Source of the DNA: Ascoidea asiatica
Taxonomy: Eukaryota > Ascomycota > Saccharomycetes > Ascoideales > Ascoideaceae
NCBI GenBank assembly: GCA_001600695.1
Contig: BCKQ01000004.1
Coordinates: 310,001-374,000, forward strand
Reading direction: 5' to 3'
Length of the DNA: 64,000 nucleotides
Shown here one piece after another: positions 44,242 through 55,021 of this stretch (positions within the stretch are counted from its first letter, which is position 1; each line of letters begins with the position of its first letter). The notes under the pieces were generated by a model, which had not been told where the DNA came from, ran no database searches, and saw nothing but the letters and a program-made list of their open reading frames with translations. The position numbers and the translations under genes are program-made.

Positions 44242-44898
44242 TTAGACAATTTTTTGTTTAACGAAAAAAGATTTAAGATGTTTTAATTGAAAATAACCAA
44301 CAATAACTAATAGAACTAATTGAAAAATAGACCATCTAACAACTCTACCATTAGTGTGTTCACTGGAATCTCTAAAACTTTCTTCTCTTTCTCTAATTAA
44401 TTGCTGTTCTCTTTGAATTTCTTCAACTTTTGAATTTAAATCAATAATTTTATTTGTAAGCCAATTAACATCATCCAGTTTTTTTGAATCTATGACAGCA
44501 GAATAACCAATTGCCATATCTAAAAAAATTCTAATTTTTTTATTTTTAATCGGATATTCTGGAATTAAACAAAATTTATGTTCACCAGAATCTAAAGAAG
44601 TAAAAGTAAATTCGCCATCAGATTTTGCTTTTTGAGATACAACTCTATGATTATTATCAAAAGTTTCATCAACAGTTAAACTTAAAATTAAATCAAATGG
44701 ATGAGTATAATCATTTGTATCATCATTATATATTGAAGCATCAAATTTAGTTACAACTAAAGTATCGATTGGTAATTCTTCAAAGAAACATTTTTTCTCT
44801 CCAGGAATCGAATAATAATGTAAAGCATTAATAAATTTTATATTTAGTAACAATATATATAATATTGAAGAATATAGCCATATTTTATTGTTTATCAT
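44242..44898 (-). CDS. p24/emp24 family cargo receptor (Erp1-like, alpha class)
   Basis: A 218-residue type I membrane protein, the usual p24 size. A signal peptide covers about 1-25 (hydrophobic, ending INA). The mature start LHYYSIPGEKKCFFEELP and paired Cys typify the GOLD domain, followed by a coiled coil (LNSKVEEIQREQQLIREREE) at about 155-175. The membrane segment is SIFQLVLLVIVGYFQL, and the short cytosolic tail has the FF motif and lysines (KSFFVKQKIV) for COPII/COPI binding. p24 proteins cycle between ER and Golgi as tetramers that help sort GPI-anchored proteins. EKKCFFEELP is nearest to the alpha class (ERP1/ERP5/ERP6); which paralogue is not decidable. Confidence 0.92.
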   Translation of the reverse strand: MINNKIWLYSSILYILLLNIKFINALHYYSIPGEKKCFFEELPIDTLVVTKFDASIYNDDTNDYTHPFDLILSLTVDETFDNNHRVVSQKAKSDGEFTFTSLDSGEHKFCLIPEYPIKNKKIRIFLDMAIGYSAVIDSKKLDDVNWLTNKIIDLNSKVEEIQREQQLIREREESFRDSSEHTNGRVVRWSIFQLVLLVIVGYFQLKHLKSFFVKQKIV

Positions 44899-45316
44899 TT
44901 TGAATATATTTATATTTATATTAATATTAATATTTTATATCTCTTGATGATTTTGAATTATATTATTGATATGATATTCAGTATTAGTATCAATAATATA
45001 TTCCTATGAATAGCTATTCATAAGGTCAAAGAATAAACGGTCTTCTTGCACTTGTTCCTGTTCCTGGTTCTGCTGGTGATTCTGTTCCTGTTCCAAGTTC
45101 TGGGCCAAGGCTGGCGCTGTGTTGTGTTGTTTTCATAGCGGGGCTGGTGCAGAGGCTGGTAGAAAGCTGGTAAAGGGGCGTTTAAGGAGCGTGTGCGGCT
45201 GATGTTAAGCCAGTGGCTCATTAGGTTAGACGCCACATATGCAGCCACACATGGACACAAGCTTAATTAATCTAGGGCAAGATATTTATCTACACAAAAA
45301 ATAGACAAAGAATTAA

Positions 45317-45412
<96 letters not shown>

Positions 45413-45584
45413 NNNNNNNNNNNNNNNNNNNNNNNNNNNNNNNNNNNNNNNNNNNNNNNNNNNNNNNNNNNNNNNNNNNNNNNNNNNNNNNNNNNNNNNN
45501 NNNNNNNNNNNNNNNNNNNNNNNNNNNNNNNNNNNNNNNNNNNNNNNNNNNNNNNNNNNNNNNNNNNNNNNNNNNNNNNNNNAA

Positions 45585-45675
<91 letters not shown>

Positions 45676-45747
45676 ATTACACAAGAAGAATAAATGTTTG
45701 TTATGAATGTTGAATTGATCACAGTGATGTATTATATTATTATGATA
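44899..45747. promoter_or_regulatory. p24 gene upstream region with GC island and (AAAT)n tract
   Basis: A GC-richer island at about 45020-45260 begins with GTTCCTG-like repeated words and lies about 120-360 bp upstream of the p24 ATG. Then follows the AAAT microsatellite with an assembly gap. The last 70 bp flank the SPT3 3' end. No gene seen. Confidence 0.5.
45318..45676. repeat. (AAAT)n microsatellite containing a gap
   Basis: Perfect AAAT tandem repeats flank a run of 170 N (45413-45582). About 95 bp of repeat lies on each side, and the gap may well be repeat throughout. Long open frames across it are an artefact of the 4-bp period. Confidence 0.97.
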
Positions 45748-46773
45748 CTAAATGAGTCTAACTTCTCTTCTGAGATTCCCAGCTTTGAATTTCATTAAAT
45801 GTTTATGAGAGCCTTGTTGTAAAGATCTCCAGGCTTCTTCGATGTGATGAGGTTGTAAAGGTTTTTCAGCTTCTTCTGGTCCATCAAATAAATATCTTTT
45901 TCTTTTTCTTGCCAATGATAATGAATTAATGTTATTACTGTTACCACTATTATTGTTTGAATTTAAAATTGAATTTTTTGATAATAAATCTTCTTTTTGT
46001 TTAACGATTAAAGCTTCTTCAGTTATTGAACAAACAATTTCAAAAGTTAAAAATCCTAGAATATCTATAACATCATCAGATGGTTTTGTTTCTAAAATAT
46101 ATGAAGTGCCACACCAATCTTTAAATCTTTTTGCTTTTCTAAATGTAAAAGAAGCTTGTCTACATTCTGACCAATGAACATATTCTTCTTTTGTCATATT
46201 TTTAGTTCTATCATCTGCTTGTTTCAATCTTTTTAATCCTGCAATTATTGCTTTTTTTTCTTCATCATCATTAATTTCTTCATCTTCATTATTATTATTT
46301 TCTAAAGGTTGTTCTGAAAACATAAATAATAATTCCCATGGTAATCTAATTTTGGATTTTTTTAATTTTGATAAATTATTTTCATTTGTTAAAGATTTTG
46401 AATCATTACTAGCATTATTAGTAGCCGAATTTGATTTACTATTCGATTGATCATCAACTAATAAATCTGATGTTTCAACTGATCCATTTTCTTGTTCTTT
46501 TGCATTTTTTCTAACATCTTTCCATGATAGATATGTTCTTAATCTATTTACTTTAGCTTTATCATGTCTAATTAAAAAAATTACATCTTCAGGTGATATT
46601 GATTTACTATTTCTTGCATATGCTGTTCTACCTGATTGAATCAAAATTTCAACAACTTGTCCTCTAACTATATCTTCAATAATCGATGTTGTTTCAATTG
46701 GTGGTTCATTTATTTCTCCACTTACAAACATCATCTGCTGTATCTCAACTCGATATTTATATTTATCACTCAT
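45748..46773 (-). CDS. SPT3: Spt3, SAGA complex histone-fold subunit
   Basis: A 341-residue protein, almost the yeast length (337). It starts KYRVEIQQMMFVSGEINEP, the first histone fold (about 5-90) that pairs intramolecularly with the second. The second half contains RLKQADDRTKNMTKEEYVHWSECRQASFTFRK split as DDRTKNMTKEEYVHWSECRQ and ASFTFRKAKRFKDWC, then DVIDILGFLTFEIV. The conserved end is HHIEEAWRSLQ ... NLRREVRL. Spt3 contacts TBP within SAGA and delivers it to TATA promoters. A Ser/Asn-rich insert lies between the folds. The start is the ATG at 46773. Confidence 0.98.
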   Translation of the reverse strand: MSDKYKYRVEIQQMMFVSGEINEPPIETTSIIEDIVRGQVVEILIQSGRTAYARNSKSISPEDVIFLIRHDKAKVNRLRTYLSWKDVRKNAKEQENGSVETSDLLVDDQSNSKSNSATNNASNDSKSLTNENNLSKLKKSKIRLPWELLFMFSEQPLENNNNEDEEINDDEEKKAIIAGLKRLKQADDRTKNMTKEEYVHWSECRQASFTFRKAKRFKDWCGTSYILETKPSDDVIDILGFLTFEIVCSITEEALIVKQKEDLLSKNSILNSNNNSGNSNNINSLSLARKRKRYLFDGPEEAEKPLQPHHIEEAWRSLQQGSHKHLMKFKAGNLRREVRLI

Positions 46774-47227
46774 TTTTATATCCCTATATATATTATCGTA
46801 TCATAGTATATGTTCCTGAATATTGGATCTTTGATACTATATTATATTGAATAGTTCTTTTCTTATTATCTATTATTTATTATCTTTATTATCTTTATTA
46901 TCTTTATTATCTTTATAAAGACTAAAATGAGAATAAACATTGTAGTATCCAATCCCCGCAATATTGCGCGTTTCTTTTATTGCTCAACCGATAGCCACTC
47001 GACCATAAGCAATAAACCACGTGATTCCCCGTTCACATCAATTCCTCTCATCTGCAATGCTTATAATGGTGCAAATTGATTAAATTCCATTTAATCAATA
47101 AATAATGAAAATGAAAATCTGAATTCTTGATTGATTCCTTTAAATCAATTACTTCAATTTGATACAAAAAAAAACATGTTGCTCTACGCTCATTAGATTT
47201 AAATTATTTCGATTAGATTTGAAATAA
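46774..47227. promoter_or_regulatory. SPT3 upstream / MED7 3' region
   Basis: A 9-bp repeat TTATCTTTA (about four copies, near 46875-46917) is followed by a GC-richer patch at about 46955-47060 holding CACGTGAT (47018-47025; ATCACGTG on the minus strand). No gene seen. Confidence 0.5.
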
Positions 47228-48016
47228 TTAACTAATTAACTCTTTTAGTATTCCTTTGATTTGATTCTCTTTTAAATTCAATTCTTTGAATTCATTATCT
47301 ATATCTTCATTTTCATCCTTGCTTTCTGCTTGTATTTCATTGTGATCTTCATTTTGATTTTTTTCGATTTTTTTAATCTCATTATTATCTTCTTCTTTCT
47401 TATTGATTTGTTTTATAATACCGTTTATTCTATCCTTAACTAAATTTGTATCATTTTCAATTTTCAAAATTTCTTCATTTTTACTTTCTAATTGTTTTGT
47501 TAATAAAATTATCAAAGATTCTCTTGATTGATGTGGTCTATATTCATTTAATAAATGGTGGATATTAATTAAAATTATACGTAATTTTTCCAAATTTTCT
47601 GAATATAAATTTGGATTTATTGACATAACTCCAATAATTTCTAAAAAAATTAATAATAATGATTTGATTAACTTTTTTAATTCAAAAATTCTTTGTGCTG
47701 AAGGTGTATCATTTTTTTCATTATTTCCAATATCTTTATATAATTGTGGTATGTTTTGTTCTTCTAATTTTGGAATATTATCTTCAAATGGCCATATATT
47801 TCCAAATGATCGATAGTTTTTACCAATTGGAGGTTTTGGTGGTATTAAAAATTTAAATTCTTCTTTTGGATAATTTTTCTCATCTTTATCATTCAAATAT
47901 ATTTCTTTATTCTCTTTTAACCAGTTTTTTGCTTTTTCAATATTCTCTTCAGTGAAAAATTTATAATAAGGAGGAGGTGGAGGGTATAATGATGCTAAAT
48001 TAGCTTCTTCTGACAT
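47228..48016 (-). CDS. MED7: Mediator subunit Med7
   Basis: A 262-residue Med7 (yeast 222). The N-terminal LASLYPPPPPYYKFFT and the block KFLIPPKPP are hallmark Med7 motifs. The central helix LKKLIKSLLLIFLEIIGVMS and INIHHLLNEYRPHQSRESLI form the Med7/Med21 hinge that joins the middle module. The tail is Glu/Lys/Asn-rich. It acts as part of Mediator bridging activators and Pol II. It is divergent from ARP8 with 479 bp between starts. Confidence 0.98.
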   Translation of the reverse strand: MSEEANLASLYPPPPPYYKFFTEENIEKAKNWLKENKEIYLNDKDEKNYPKEEFKFLIPPKPPIGKNYRSFGNIWPFEDNIPKLEEQNIPQLYKDIGNNEKNDTPSAQRIFELKKLIKSLLLIFLEIIGVMSINPNLYSENLEKLRIILINIHHLLNEYRPHQSRESLIILLTKQLESKNEEILKIENDTNLVKDRINGIIKQINKKEEDNNEIKKIEKNQNEDHNEIQAESKDENEDIDNEFKELNLKENQIKGILKELIS

Positions 48017-48495
48017 TGTATATATAGTATATTCTGTTATGTTCTTTTGAAAATATTTTAATGAAAGTCTGTAAGTTCAATAATTGAATAACTGAAATCT
48101 TGAAAGTAATAAAAGAGACCTTTAAGCTAACTGCTAGTAAATATTCTTAAATATTATATTTTAGGTGGTTTAGAGTAAGAGCTAAAACAATGTCGGCGAG
48201 TTAACCTTTGAAACCAAAACTTTCCCACTTGAAAAATAATTTCCACATTAATAAATACCTTTATAAATGATATATATTTAAAAGTTTTGAGAAAGTAATA
48301 TAATCAGAAATAATCTGCTCCGTACTGCGAAGGTTAGAAACTCTGAAATATTGAAACCCGAAGATTCTTTCAAAGAGATTTGAATCGAAGTAATTGAAAT
48401 AAAAAGAATTTATTGAGATCACAATCATGATACACTGAAAAAAAATTTATCAGAATTTTTATAAGTTATTGTCTATTCTTTCAATACAATTCAAG
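48017..48495. promoter_or_regulatory. Divergent promoter MED7/ARP8
   Basis: AT-rich, with no GC island of the kind seen at other promoters. No repeats or genes noted. Confidence 0.45.
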
Positions 48496-51279
48496 ATGGC
48501 TAGCGATTCTGAATCACAGACCCGACCTGCTCCAAGGTTAAAGATTCTTCTCAGATTGCCGAATCAAGACAAGAAAAGAAAACAAGAGAATAATGATAAT
48601 AGTGATAACAAAGCTGATTACGATTCTGCTACGGATAATAATTATGAAAATTCTAATCGCTCTGATAATGATATCGATCAAGATACTACAAGTGAAACTG
48701 AAAATGAAGTTGAAACAAACCTGATTGCTTCTGAAAGAAATTCACCATCTCCAATTCCAGCTGGCATACATTTAGATTTACCTGTATCTAAAAAAGAATC
48801 AACTAAAATTAAAGAAAATTCAGAAACTAAGGAAAAAGATAATGAAGGCGATCATTCCATTCCAAATGAAACTTTGAAAAAAAAACATAAGAAAAATCCT
48901 CTTGCCGGTAAAAAAGTAAGTGATGAAATTCTTGAAAGAAGAAAACAAGGGAGAATAAAAGCTGCTGAATCTATAGCAAATATAATCAAAAAGTCGGGTA
49001 TTGAGAAAGTTGAAAACTCGTTAAAATTCTCTTTATTCAATCAAATTAATGTAATAAATCAAAAAAATTATTATACAGATTATTTAAAAAAAGATGATCA
49101 GATTTCATTTTTAAGAGATAGAAAAGAGCTTTATTCTGTTAAAAGAGGACGAAAAACAAAAGCAGAAAAAGAAAAGCAAAGTCAATCTGAAAAGGAAAAA
49201 GACCCAAAAGGAAAAGATTTAAGTACAAAGGATAAAGGGCTTAATGATTTTGAAACAGGTCTTGATGAAGAAGATGATAATGATGCAGAAATTGAAAATG
49301 AACCAGCTGGCTCTAGAACCATTGTTATACATCCTGGCTCAGAGAATTTAAGAATTGGCTTAGCTACTGATATTTTCCCCAAAACTATACCTTTTGTAAT
49401 TGCGGTTCCAAATTCTAATGATCAATATATAGCAGAAACAATCTCTCCTAATAGAGATATTTCTCCAATTTCCAATGAATCTCTCTCAAGAAATCAAAGT
49501 AAAAATGTTAATTCTAATACATTATTCAGCAACCAATTTAATGATGCCAAAAAATTGATATATAAAGATTTTAGGGAAAGAATGAAATATTATAAAAGAA
49601 AAGTTATTCCTAATTCTCATGAAACAGTTATGAATTTTAATAAAAAAGCAACGGGTGAACAAATTTTAGATCATAACGATCCTCATAAAATTGATTGGCT
49701 AACCAAAAATACTCCATATTTAAAAGAAAAAAAGTTTTTGATAGGAGATGATGTATTTAGGCTTTCGGACGATTCAGAATATCTAATTAAATATCCAATT
49801 AGAAACGGAAGATTCAATGAAAACCCTAAATATTATAAAAGTCCTCAAGAGATAATTGGTGATATTCAATTGATTATGACCGAGTTTTTGAAGAGTGAAT
49901 TTGATCTAACCTATGACCAATTTAGCAACTATAACGTGATATTAATCATTCCTGATTTATATGATAAATCATATGTTGAAACATGGATACAATTAATATT
50001 AATGATGAATTTTAATGCATTAGCTGTTACTCAAGAAGCAGTTGCTGCAACATTCGGGGCAGGAATATCATCAGCATGTGTTGTTGATATTGGCGCACAT
50101 GAAACGAAAATTTCTTGTGTAGATGAAGGAATGACTATCAATGATTCAAGAGTTAAATTAGATTATGGAGGAGAAGATGTAACTAAATCTTTTATCAAAT
50201 TATTACTTCAAAGTAAGTTTCCTTATTCTACAATAAATTTAAATAGGCATTATGATTGGAAATTTGCCAATGAATTAAAAGAAAAATTTATCACTTTTCA
50301 GGATGCTGATATTGCAATTCAGTTATATCAATTTACGCGAAGGGTTCCTAATTTTACTACCCAGCAGTTTAACTTCAGATGTTTTGATGAAGTTATGTTA
50401 GCACCAATGGGCTTATTTTACCCAGCTTTATTTGATTTAACAAATGTTGAAAAAAAGGATATTCATAGTTTTGACGGTACTTTAGTGTCCAAATGCAAAG
50501 ACATTTACACTGGTTCTCCAAATAATCCCTCTTCTTTGGCTCAACATAATTTACTATATAAAATGAAATTTGCCAATCTAACTGATGAGGAAATTGTAAA
50601 AAGATTATTGTTATTGAAAGAAGATGATATTAACAATAATAATTTAAATATTCAGAGATTGATTTTCAATGAAAGGGAAGAGAAGTCTATTATAGAATCG
50701 GAACTAGACTTAGCTATCATCGAATCTATAACAAATGCTACCAAAACTGATTTTAATAAAGCTAAAAGGTTTTATGAGAGTATTTTGGTTATAGGAGGTG
50801 GCTCAAAAATTCCTGGTTTAGATACAATCTTGAGAGATAGAATACACATATGGAGACCATATTCTTTATCAGTAGCAAATTTAAATAGTGTTTTAGGCGT
50901 GATAAATAAGGAATGGGAAACTAGGCAAGGAGAATTGCTAAGAGAAAAAACTATTTTAAAGCAAAAGTCCAAACCAACAGATATCAAAAAAGAGGGTAAA
51001 ATTGATTTCTCGGTTATTGACATCTGCTTATCTGAAGAAGAGATTATTCAATTATTAACAGATGTGATTTCCGAAAAATTAACTGAAACTCTCGAAACAG
51101 TTGGTGGAAGTACTTCACCAGTTGAATTCATTCCAATTTCAAGACCAGAAACTCTTTGCTGGAAAGGAGCTAGCGTTTTGGCGAGATTAAAAATAATTCA
51201 AGAATTATGGATATTTAGGAAAGATTGGGATGCTTTAGGAAGTCGAACTTTGAATTATAAAGTTCTATTTAATTACTAA
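48496..51279 (+). CDS. ARP8: Arp8, actin-related protein of the INO80 complex
   Basis: 927 residues from the ATG at 48496 (yeast Arp8 is 881); an in-frame TTG 27 nt upstream is not used. The acidic, Ser-rich N-terminal tail (about 1-270) is followed by the actin fold. That begins TIVIHPGSENLRIGLATD and continues HKIDWLTKNTPYLKEKKFLIGDD, YLIKYPIRNGRFNE, CVVDIGAHETKISCVDEG, LDYGGEDVTKSF, ILVIGGGSKIPGLD and ISRPETLCWKGASVLARL. Arp8 with Arp4 and actin forms the nucleosome- and DNA-sensing arm of the INO80 remodeller. Long inserts in the actin fold are normal for Arp8. Confidence 0.97.
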   Translation: MASDSESQTRPAPRLKILLRLPNQDKKRKQENNDNSDNKADYDSATDNNYENSNRSDNDIDQDTTSETENEVETNLIASERNSPSPIPAGIHLDLPVSKKESTKIKENSETKEKDNEGDHSIPNETLKKKHKKNPLAGKKVSDEILERRKQGRIKAAESIANIIKKSGIEKVENSLKFSLFNQINVINQKNYYTDYLKKDDQISFLRDRKELYSVKRGRKTKAEKEKQSQSEKEKDPKGKDLSTKDKGLNDFETGLDEEDDNDAEIENEPAGSRTIVIHPGSENLRIGLATDIFPKTIPFVIAVPNSNDQYIAETISPNRDISPISNESLSRNQSKNVNSNTLFSNQFNDAKKLIYKDFRERMKYYKRKVIPNSHETVMNFNKKATGEQILDHNDPHKIDWLTKNTPYLKEKKFLIGDDVFRLSDDSEYLIKYPIRNGRFNENPKYYKSPQEIIGDIQLIMTEFLKSEFDLTYDQFSNYNVILIIPDLYDKSYVETWIQLILMMNFNALAVTQEAVAATFGAGISSACVVDIGAHETKISCVDEGMTINDSRVKLDYGGEDVTKSFIKLLLQSKFPYSTINLNRHYDWKFANELKEKFITFQDADIAIQLYQFTRRVPNFTTQQFNFRCFDEVMLAPMGLFYPALFDLTNVEKKDIHSFDGTLVSKCKDIYTGSPNNPSSLAQHNLLYKMKFANLTDEEIVKRLLLLKEDDINNNNLNIQRLIFNEREEKSIIESELDLAIIESITNATKTDFNKAKRFYESILVIGGGSKIPGLDTILRDRIHIWRPYSLSVANLNSVLGVINKEWETRQGELLREKTILKQKSKPTDIKKEGKIDFSVIDICLSEEEIIQLLTDVISEKLTETLETVGGSTSPVEFIPISRPETLCWKGASVLARLKIIQELWIFRKDWDALGSRTLNYKVLFNY

Positions 51280-51626
51280 GGAGTCTTTTATATACTTTTT
51301 TGAAAAATATTTTGACTCAGTGTTATCTATCGCTTTAATGATTTTAAATAATAGTTTGTATTTATAAAATTTTTTTTTTTCATAATTTGGTGCAATATAC
51401 TTTTGAATTTAATAATAAATTTCAAGTATAAATATAAGTAAATGCTTAATTTATATAGGCGGATTCAATGAATCGTGATTAGCTAAATTAAAAAAAAAAA
51501 AATACTATCTTATGCTTCTAAATATCAAAAGAATTAGATGATATTTGATGCTATTATAGAACAAGGCAAAAAAAAAGAAATCAAAGCATAAAAAAAATGT
51601 CTATATGAAAGAAAAATTAAGGAAAA
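51280..51626. other. Tail-to-tail gap between ARP8 and ferric reductase gene
   Basis: AT-rich 3' flanks with T-runs near 51370 and A-runs near 51490. No GC island, no gene. Confidence 0.5.
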
Positions 51627-53774
51627 TCACCATGTAAAACTCTCTTCTTCATAAGAAATATCGAAAATAAAGTTTTTATCTATTGAATTCTTTACAGCGA
51701 ACCTTAAATCATCATTGAATCCAGAAGGCCCACAGCCTATTACATTTATATCTTTTCCTTCAGGTGATGCAGTACAATTTTTGACCAAGCTCATTAAATC
51801 TGGCCTTTTACCATCTAAACTGGTTACACTATAAAGCATAGGAGATGAATTATTGATTGAAGTTTTATTATTCTGTTTGTTTCCAGTACATAAGACTTCA
51901 ACATAACAACCATTTTCTGCAAGCCAATTCAAATGATCATGAAACCAAGCTAGATTATTTATATCATGGACAACCCAGTAAAATAAATAATCACTATCTG
52001 GGATTCCCATATTTTCTGATCTTTTGGAATCATCAGAATCTTCATGATCTTTTTTTTCCGGTAAATCTACTTGACAGATCCTATTGTCAAATGTTTTCTT
52101 GATAATATCAGCAAATTTGGGGAAAACACCAGTTACTCCTAAACCAGCACCAATACCTAGAAATTTCTTATTTTTCAAAAGATTTTTTCTAATACCAAGG
52201 TGACTACCATAAGGACCCTCTAACAATGCTTTGACATGAACAGATTCACCCATTTTAACACTATTTAATAGCGAATAGACATGTTTGGTCACTCCTTTTT
52301 TAGCAGTGAAGTATATTGTGCATTCATCATCATCAACACTATCATTATTACTATTATTGATATTACTTGATAAAACAGTAAATGGATGTGATTGCCAACT
52401 TAAATACCATGGTGACAAGAAATAAATATAAACAAATGAACCAACATAATAGTTTGCCAATTGGGATTTTTTGAATTTAAGTCTTATTACATTATTTTCA
52501 TATTTTGTAAGCTGAACAGTGTTGATACCCTTATTGATGATAAAAATTCGAATAAATCTAATTAGTCTATCAAAAATCCAAATACCTGCCATTGACCAAA
52601 TCCAGCCAAGCCATCCTAACGTATTACAATGATAATACATTGCAATAATAAAAAGAACATTAAAAATTTTGTGAATCATTAAAAATGTTTCATAACAAAG
52701 ATCTCTAATTATTTTTTCACTCTGAAAAACAATAAGAAATGTTAAAGTAGTTGCAACAATTCCCCATTGCCAATAAGGATCGATTACCCAAGCTTTATAG
52801 CCTCCATCATGAATTGCATCTACAGTCCATATGATTGAATGAATAAAAGCTAATACAGTCATAACATAAGCAGACCATTTGTGGAAAACATTAAAATCAG
52901 CAAAACTAAAACCGGTGAAATAAATAAAAAAATTATTTCTAATTCCAAAAAGATAAATGACAGGAAATAGAGATATACACATTAAATCTGTTCTATAACT
53001 TATTAAATCTAAATTCATCATCCATCTATCATTGATATAAGCATTGGGTAGTTTTAATTCATAATCAACACACGATGTAATAATGGTTTGAATTATGAAA
53101 AGAGTGATTATAATTGAATGTAAACGAATAGGAATATTCATAGGTATAAATTTCAAAAAAAAATACGTTATTTCATGATCCTTTTTAAATGTTGCAGGAA
53201 TGATAAACTTTTTTTTTATAGATAAAGGAATTTTATATCCAAGAAGTTTGGAATTCAACTCAAATATTGCACCGAAAACTAAAACTGCTGTCCAGAAAAA
53301 CACTAAACCCCAACCAAACCATTGACTCTTTTCAACACTTACAGTAAAGTCCTTAAAACTTTTATGATAATAAGCAAATTCTGTAAGATTGTTCAATAAA
53401 GGATATTGAACAGTAGTTTCTTTATCATCATCAGTTGGATATTGAAGATAATTGGTAGCATTTTCATAAACATTTTCTAAATATTCAACAGTATAATTAA
53501 AACCACCTTTTTGTTCACAACGAGTTGCAATATGTTGAAAAGCGTGCTTCACTAATCTAGAACTATTCGAAGTTGATTCTACACAATTTGTAACCGATCC
53601 TAACCATTCAATATTGGCACATCTACAAGCATACAACTTTTTCCCATTTCCATGACCTCCACATCCAAAATCATAGGTCTTCATATAATAAACACAAGCT
53701 GAAGCTAATGTGGAATCAACGATGACCAATCCAGAAGCCACATTGAGAATAAAGCAAATTAGCAGGAGTTTCAT
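51627..53774 (-). CDS. FRE-family ferric/cupric-chelate reductase
   Basis: 715 residues, typical of FRE proteins. A signal peptide covers about 1-22, followed by a Cys-rich extracellular domain. About seven membrane segments carry two bis-heme motifs with 13-residue spacing: His298/His312 (FHKWSAYVMTVLAFIH) and His368/His382 (IHKIFNVLFIIAMYYH). The FAD site HPFTVLSS, the NADPH site GIGAGLGVTGVFP and the terminal VIGCGPSGFNDDL follow. It moves electrons from cytosolic NADPH to extracellular Fe(III) or Cu(II) before uptake. Which FRE paralogue (plasma membrane or vacuolar) is not decidable. Two inverted repeats lie 380-460 bp upstream. Confidence 0.93.
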   Translation of the reverse strand: MKLLLICFILNVASGLVIVDSTLASACVYYMKTYDFGCGGHGNGKKLYACRCANIEWLGSVTNCVESTSNSSRLVKHAFQHIATRCEQKGGFNYTVEYLENVYENATNYLQYPTDDDKETTVQYPLLNNLTEFAYYHKSFKDFTVSVEKSQWFGWGLVFFWTAVLVFGAIFELNSKLLGYKIPLSIKKKFIIPATFKKDHEITYFFLKFIPMNIPIRLHSIIITLFIIQTIITSCVDYELKLPNAYINDRWMMNLDLISYRTDLMCISLFPVIYLFGIRNNFFIYFTGFSFADFNVFHKWSAYVMTVLAFIHSIIWTVDAIHDGGYKAWVIDPYWQWGIVATTLTFLIVFQSEKIIRDLCYETFLMIHKIFNVLFIIAMYYHCNTLGWLGWIWSMAGIWIFDRLIRFIRIFIINKGINTVQLTKYENNVIRLKFKKSQLANYYVGSFVYIYFLSPWYLSWQSHPFTVLSSNINNSNNDSVDDDECTIYFTAKKGVTKHVYSLLNSVKMGESVHVKALLEGPYGSHLGIRKNLLKNKKFLGIGAGLGVTGVFPKFADIIKKTFDNRICQVDLPEKKDHEDSDDSKRSENMGIPDSDYLFYWVVHDINNLAWFHDHLNWLAENGCYVEVLCTGNKQNNKTSINNSSPMLYSVTSLDGKRPDLMSLVKNCTASPEGKDINVIGCGPSGFNDDLRFAVKNSIDKNFIFDISYEEESFTW

Positions 53775-55021
53775 TTTCTAAAGCTTTCTTTTTGGTACCT
53801 TGTAAATTTTTTTTACTTTTTAATTTTACTTCGATAGAAAAGGTATTGGCCTCATTTTTTTAGAAATTTAAAGTAGGAAAAATTATATATCTTTATATAT
53901 CTGTAATGAAACAATTTTTCAGATTAGATCATAATAAAGACAACATGCATTTATTGTTTTAAACAGAAATATCAAACTCAAACCAGCTAGACAATAGCTG
54001 CTGATATTTTTTACCTGTTGAAATTCTAGCTTTCCTGTGAACCAGAATTACATTTCACTTGAAAAACAGTAATATTGAAACAAGGTTTGGTAAAACGGTG
54101 GAGTGAAAATAAAAAAATTGAGAAAAGTTGAGCAAATATATGCGATTTGGGGAGGTGGAAGAACCTCCCAGAAAGTAAGCAGATCAAAATGATAAAAATC
54201 ATAAATCTGACATTGGAAGTATGAAGGGATTTGCTCCCTTATGGTAAATATTATTTAAATATCAAAATCTAAGCTTTAATAAGTTTCAAGAAAAAAGAAA
54301 AATTGGGTGGATAACAAGATTTGGGATCCTCATGGCGAGCAGATTATTCTGAAATTGGAATTTCCACAGTGATAATTTAAGAAAACGAGCATATTATTCT
54401 AAAATGAGAAATTCAAAAAAAAAAAATGTTCATTTTCTCCTTCTGGTAATCTTTTTTCTCTATCAATAAAATAGCTCTGGTTGAGTTAATTATTTTTCAA
54501 AAGCTCAATTTTCATTAAGAGTATCTTAAACTAATTATTTACCTGTCATTTAGAACTTGGATGAATATGTACCTTTCACAAAAAATTGATGGTTTATTAT
54601 GTTTTCTTTTTTATTTGAGAATATTTTGATAAACAAAAGAGGGAAATCAATAAGTATTTGATTGATACTAAATGTCTATTGTTTTTTGTGCCCTACAATT
54701 TATAAAAATTACTACTTATTATTTGCTCATAACTATACAATTACATACGACCTTTGAGATACCAAAGTATCAACTATTAACTGCCAATGATAATTTGCAA
54801 CAGCATATTAAACTATTTTATATACAGTTTTAAAAGTTTCAGAGCTTTTTTTTGAAAACAAATTATTGCTCTGAATTTTAAAAACTCAAGCCAGAAAAAT
54901 AGTTCTCTCTTCAATAAAATTTATTTTTAAATTACTAGTATACTGTATATTTAAACCAGTATTTTCTTGGAGATTATTGGCGCATATCTTATTTACATAG
55001 GATTTTATTAAAATGTATTTT
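53775..55021. promoter_or_regulatory. Ferric reductase upstream region with two inverted repeats
   Basis: A 1.25-kb gap between two minus-strand genes. GGGAGGT-N6-ACCTCCC (54150-54169) and AAGGGA-N5-TCCCTT (about 54224-54240) lie within 100 bp of each other. The rest is AT-rich. No gene and no Aft-type TGCACCC site was seen. Confidence 0.5.

Noticed and set aside
45267-45722. Long frames across the AAAT repeat and N run
   Set aside because: A 4-bp repeat without stop in a given phase yields open frames by default, and the middle is undetermined.
47018-47025. Point centromere candidate around ATCACGTG
   Set aside because: No CDEIII-like CCGAA motif after an 80-bp AT-rich core, and point centromeres are not expected outside Saccharomycetaceae.
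48469-48495. Upstream TTG start for ARP8 (similar non-ATG extensions for SHE9, TFC6 and the WD40 gene)
   Set aside because: Each gene has a good in-frame ATG shortly downstream, and non-ATG starts are rare in yeast nuclear genes.
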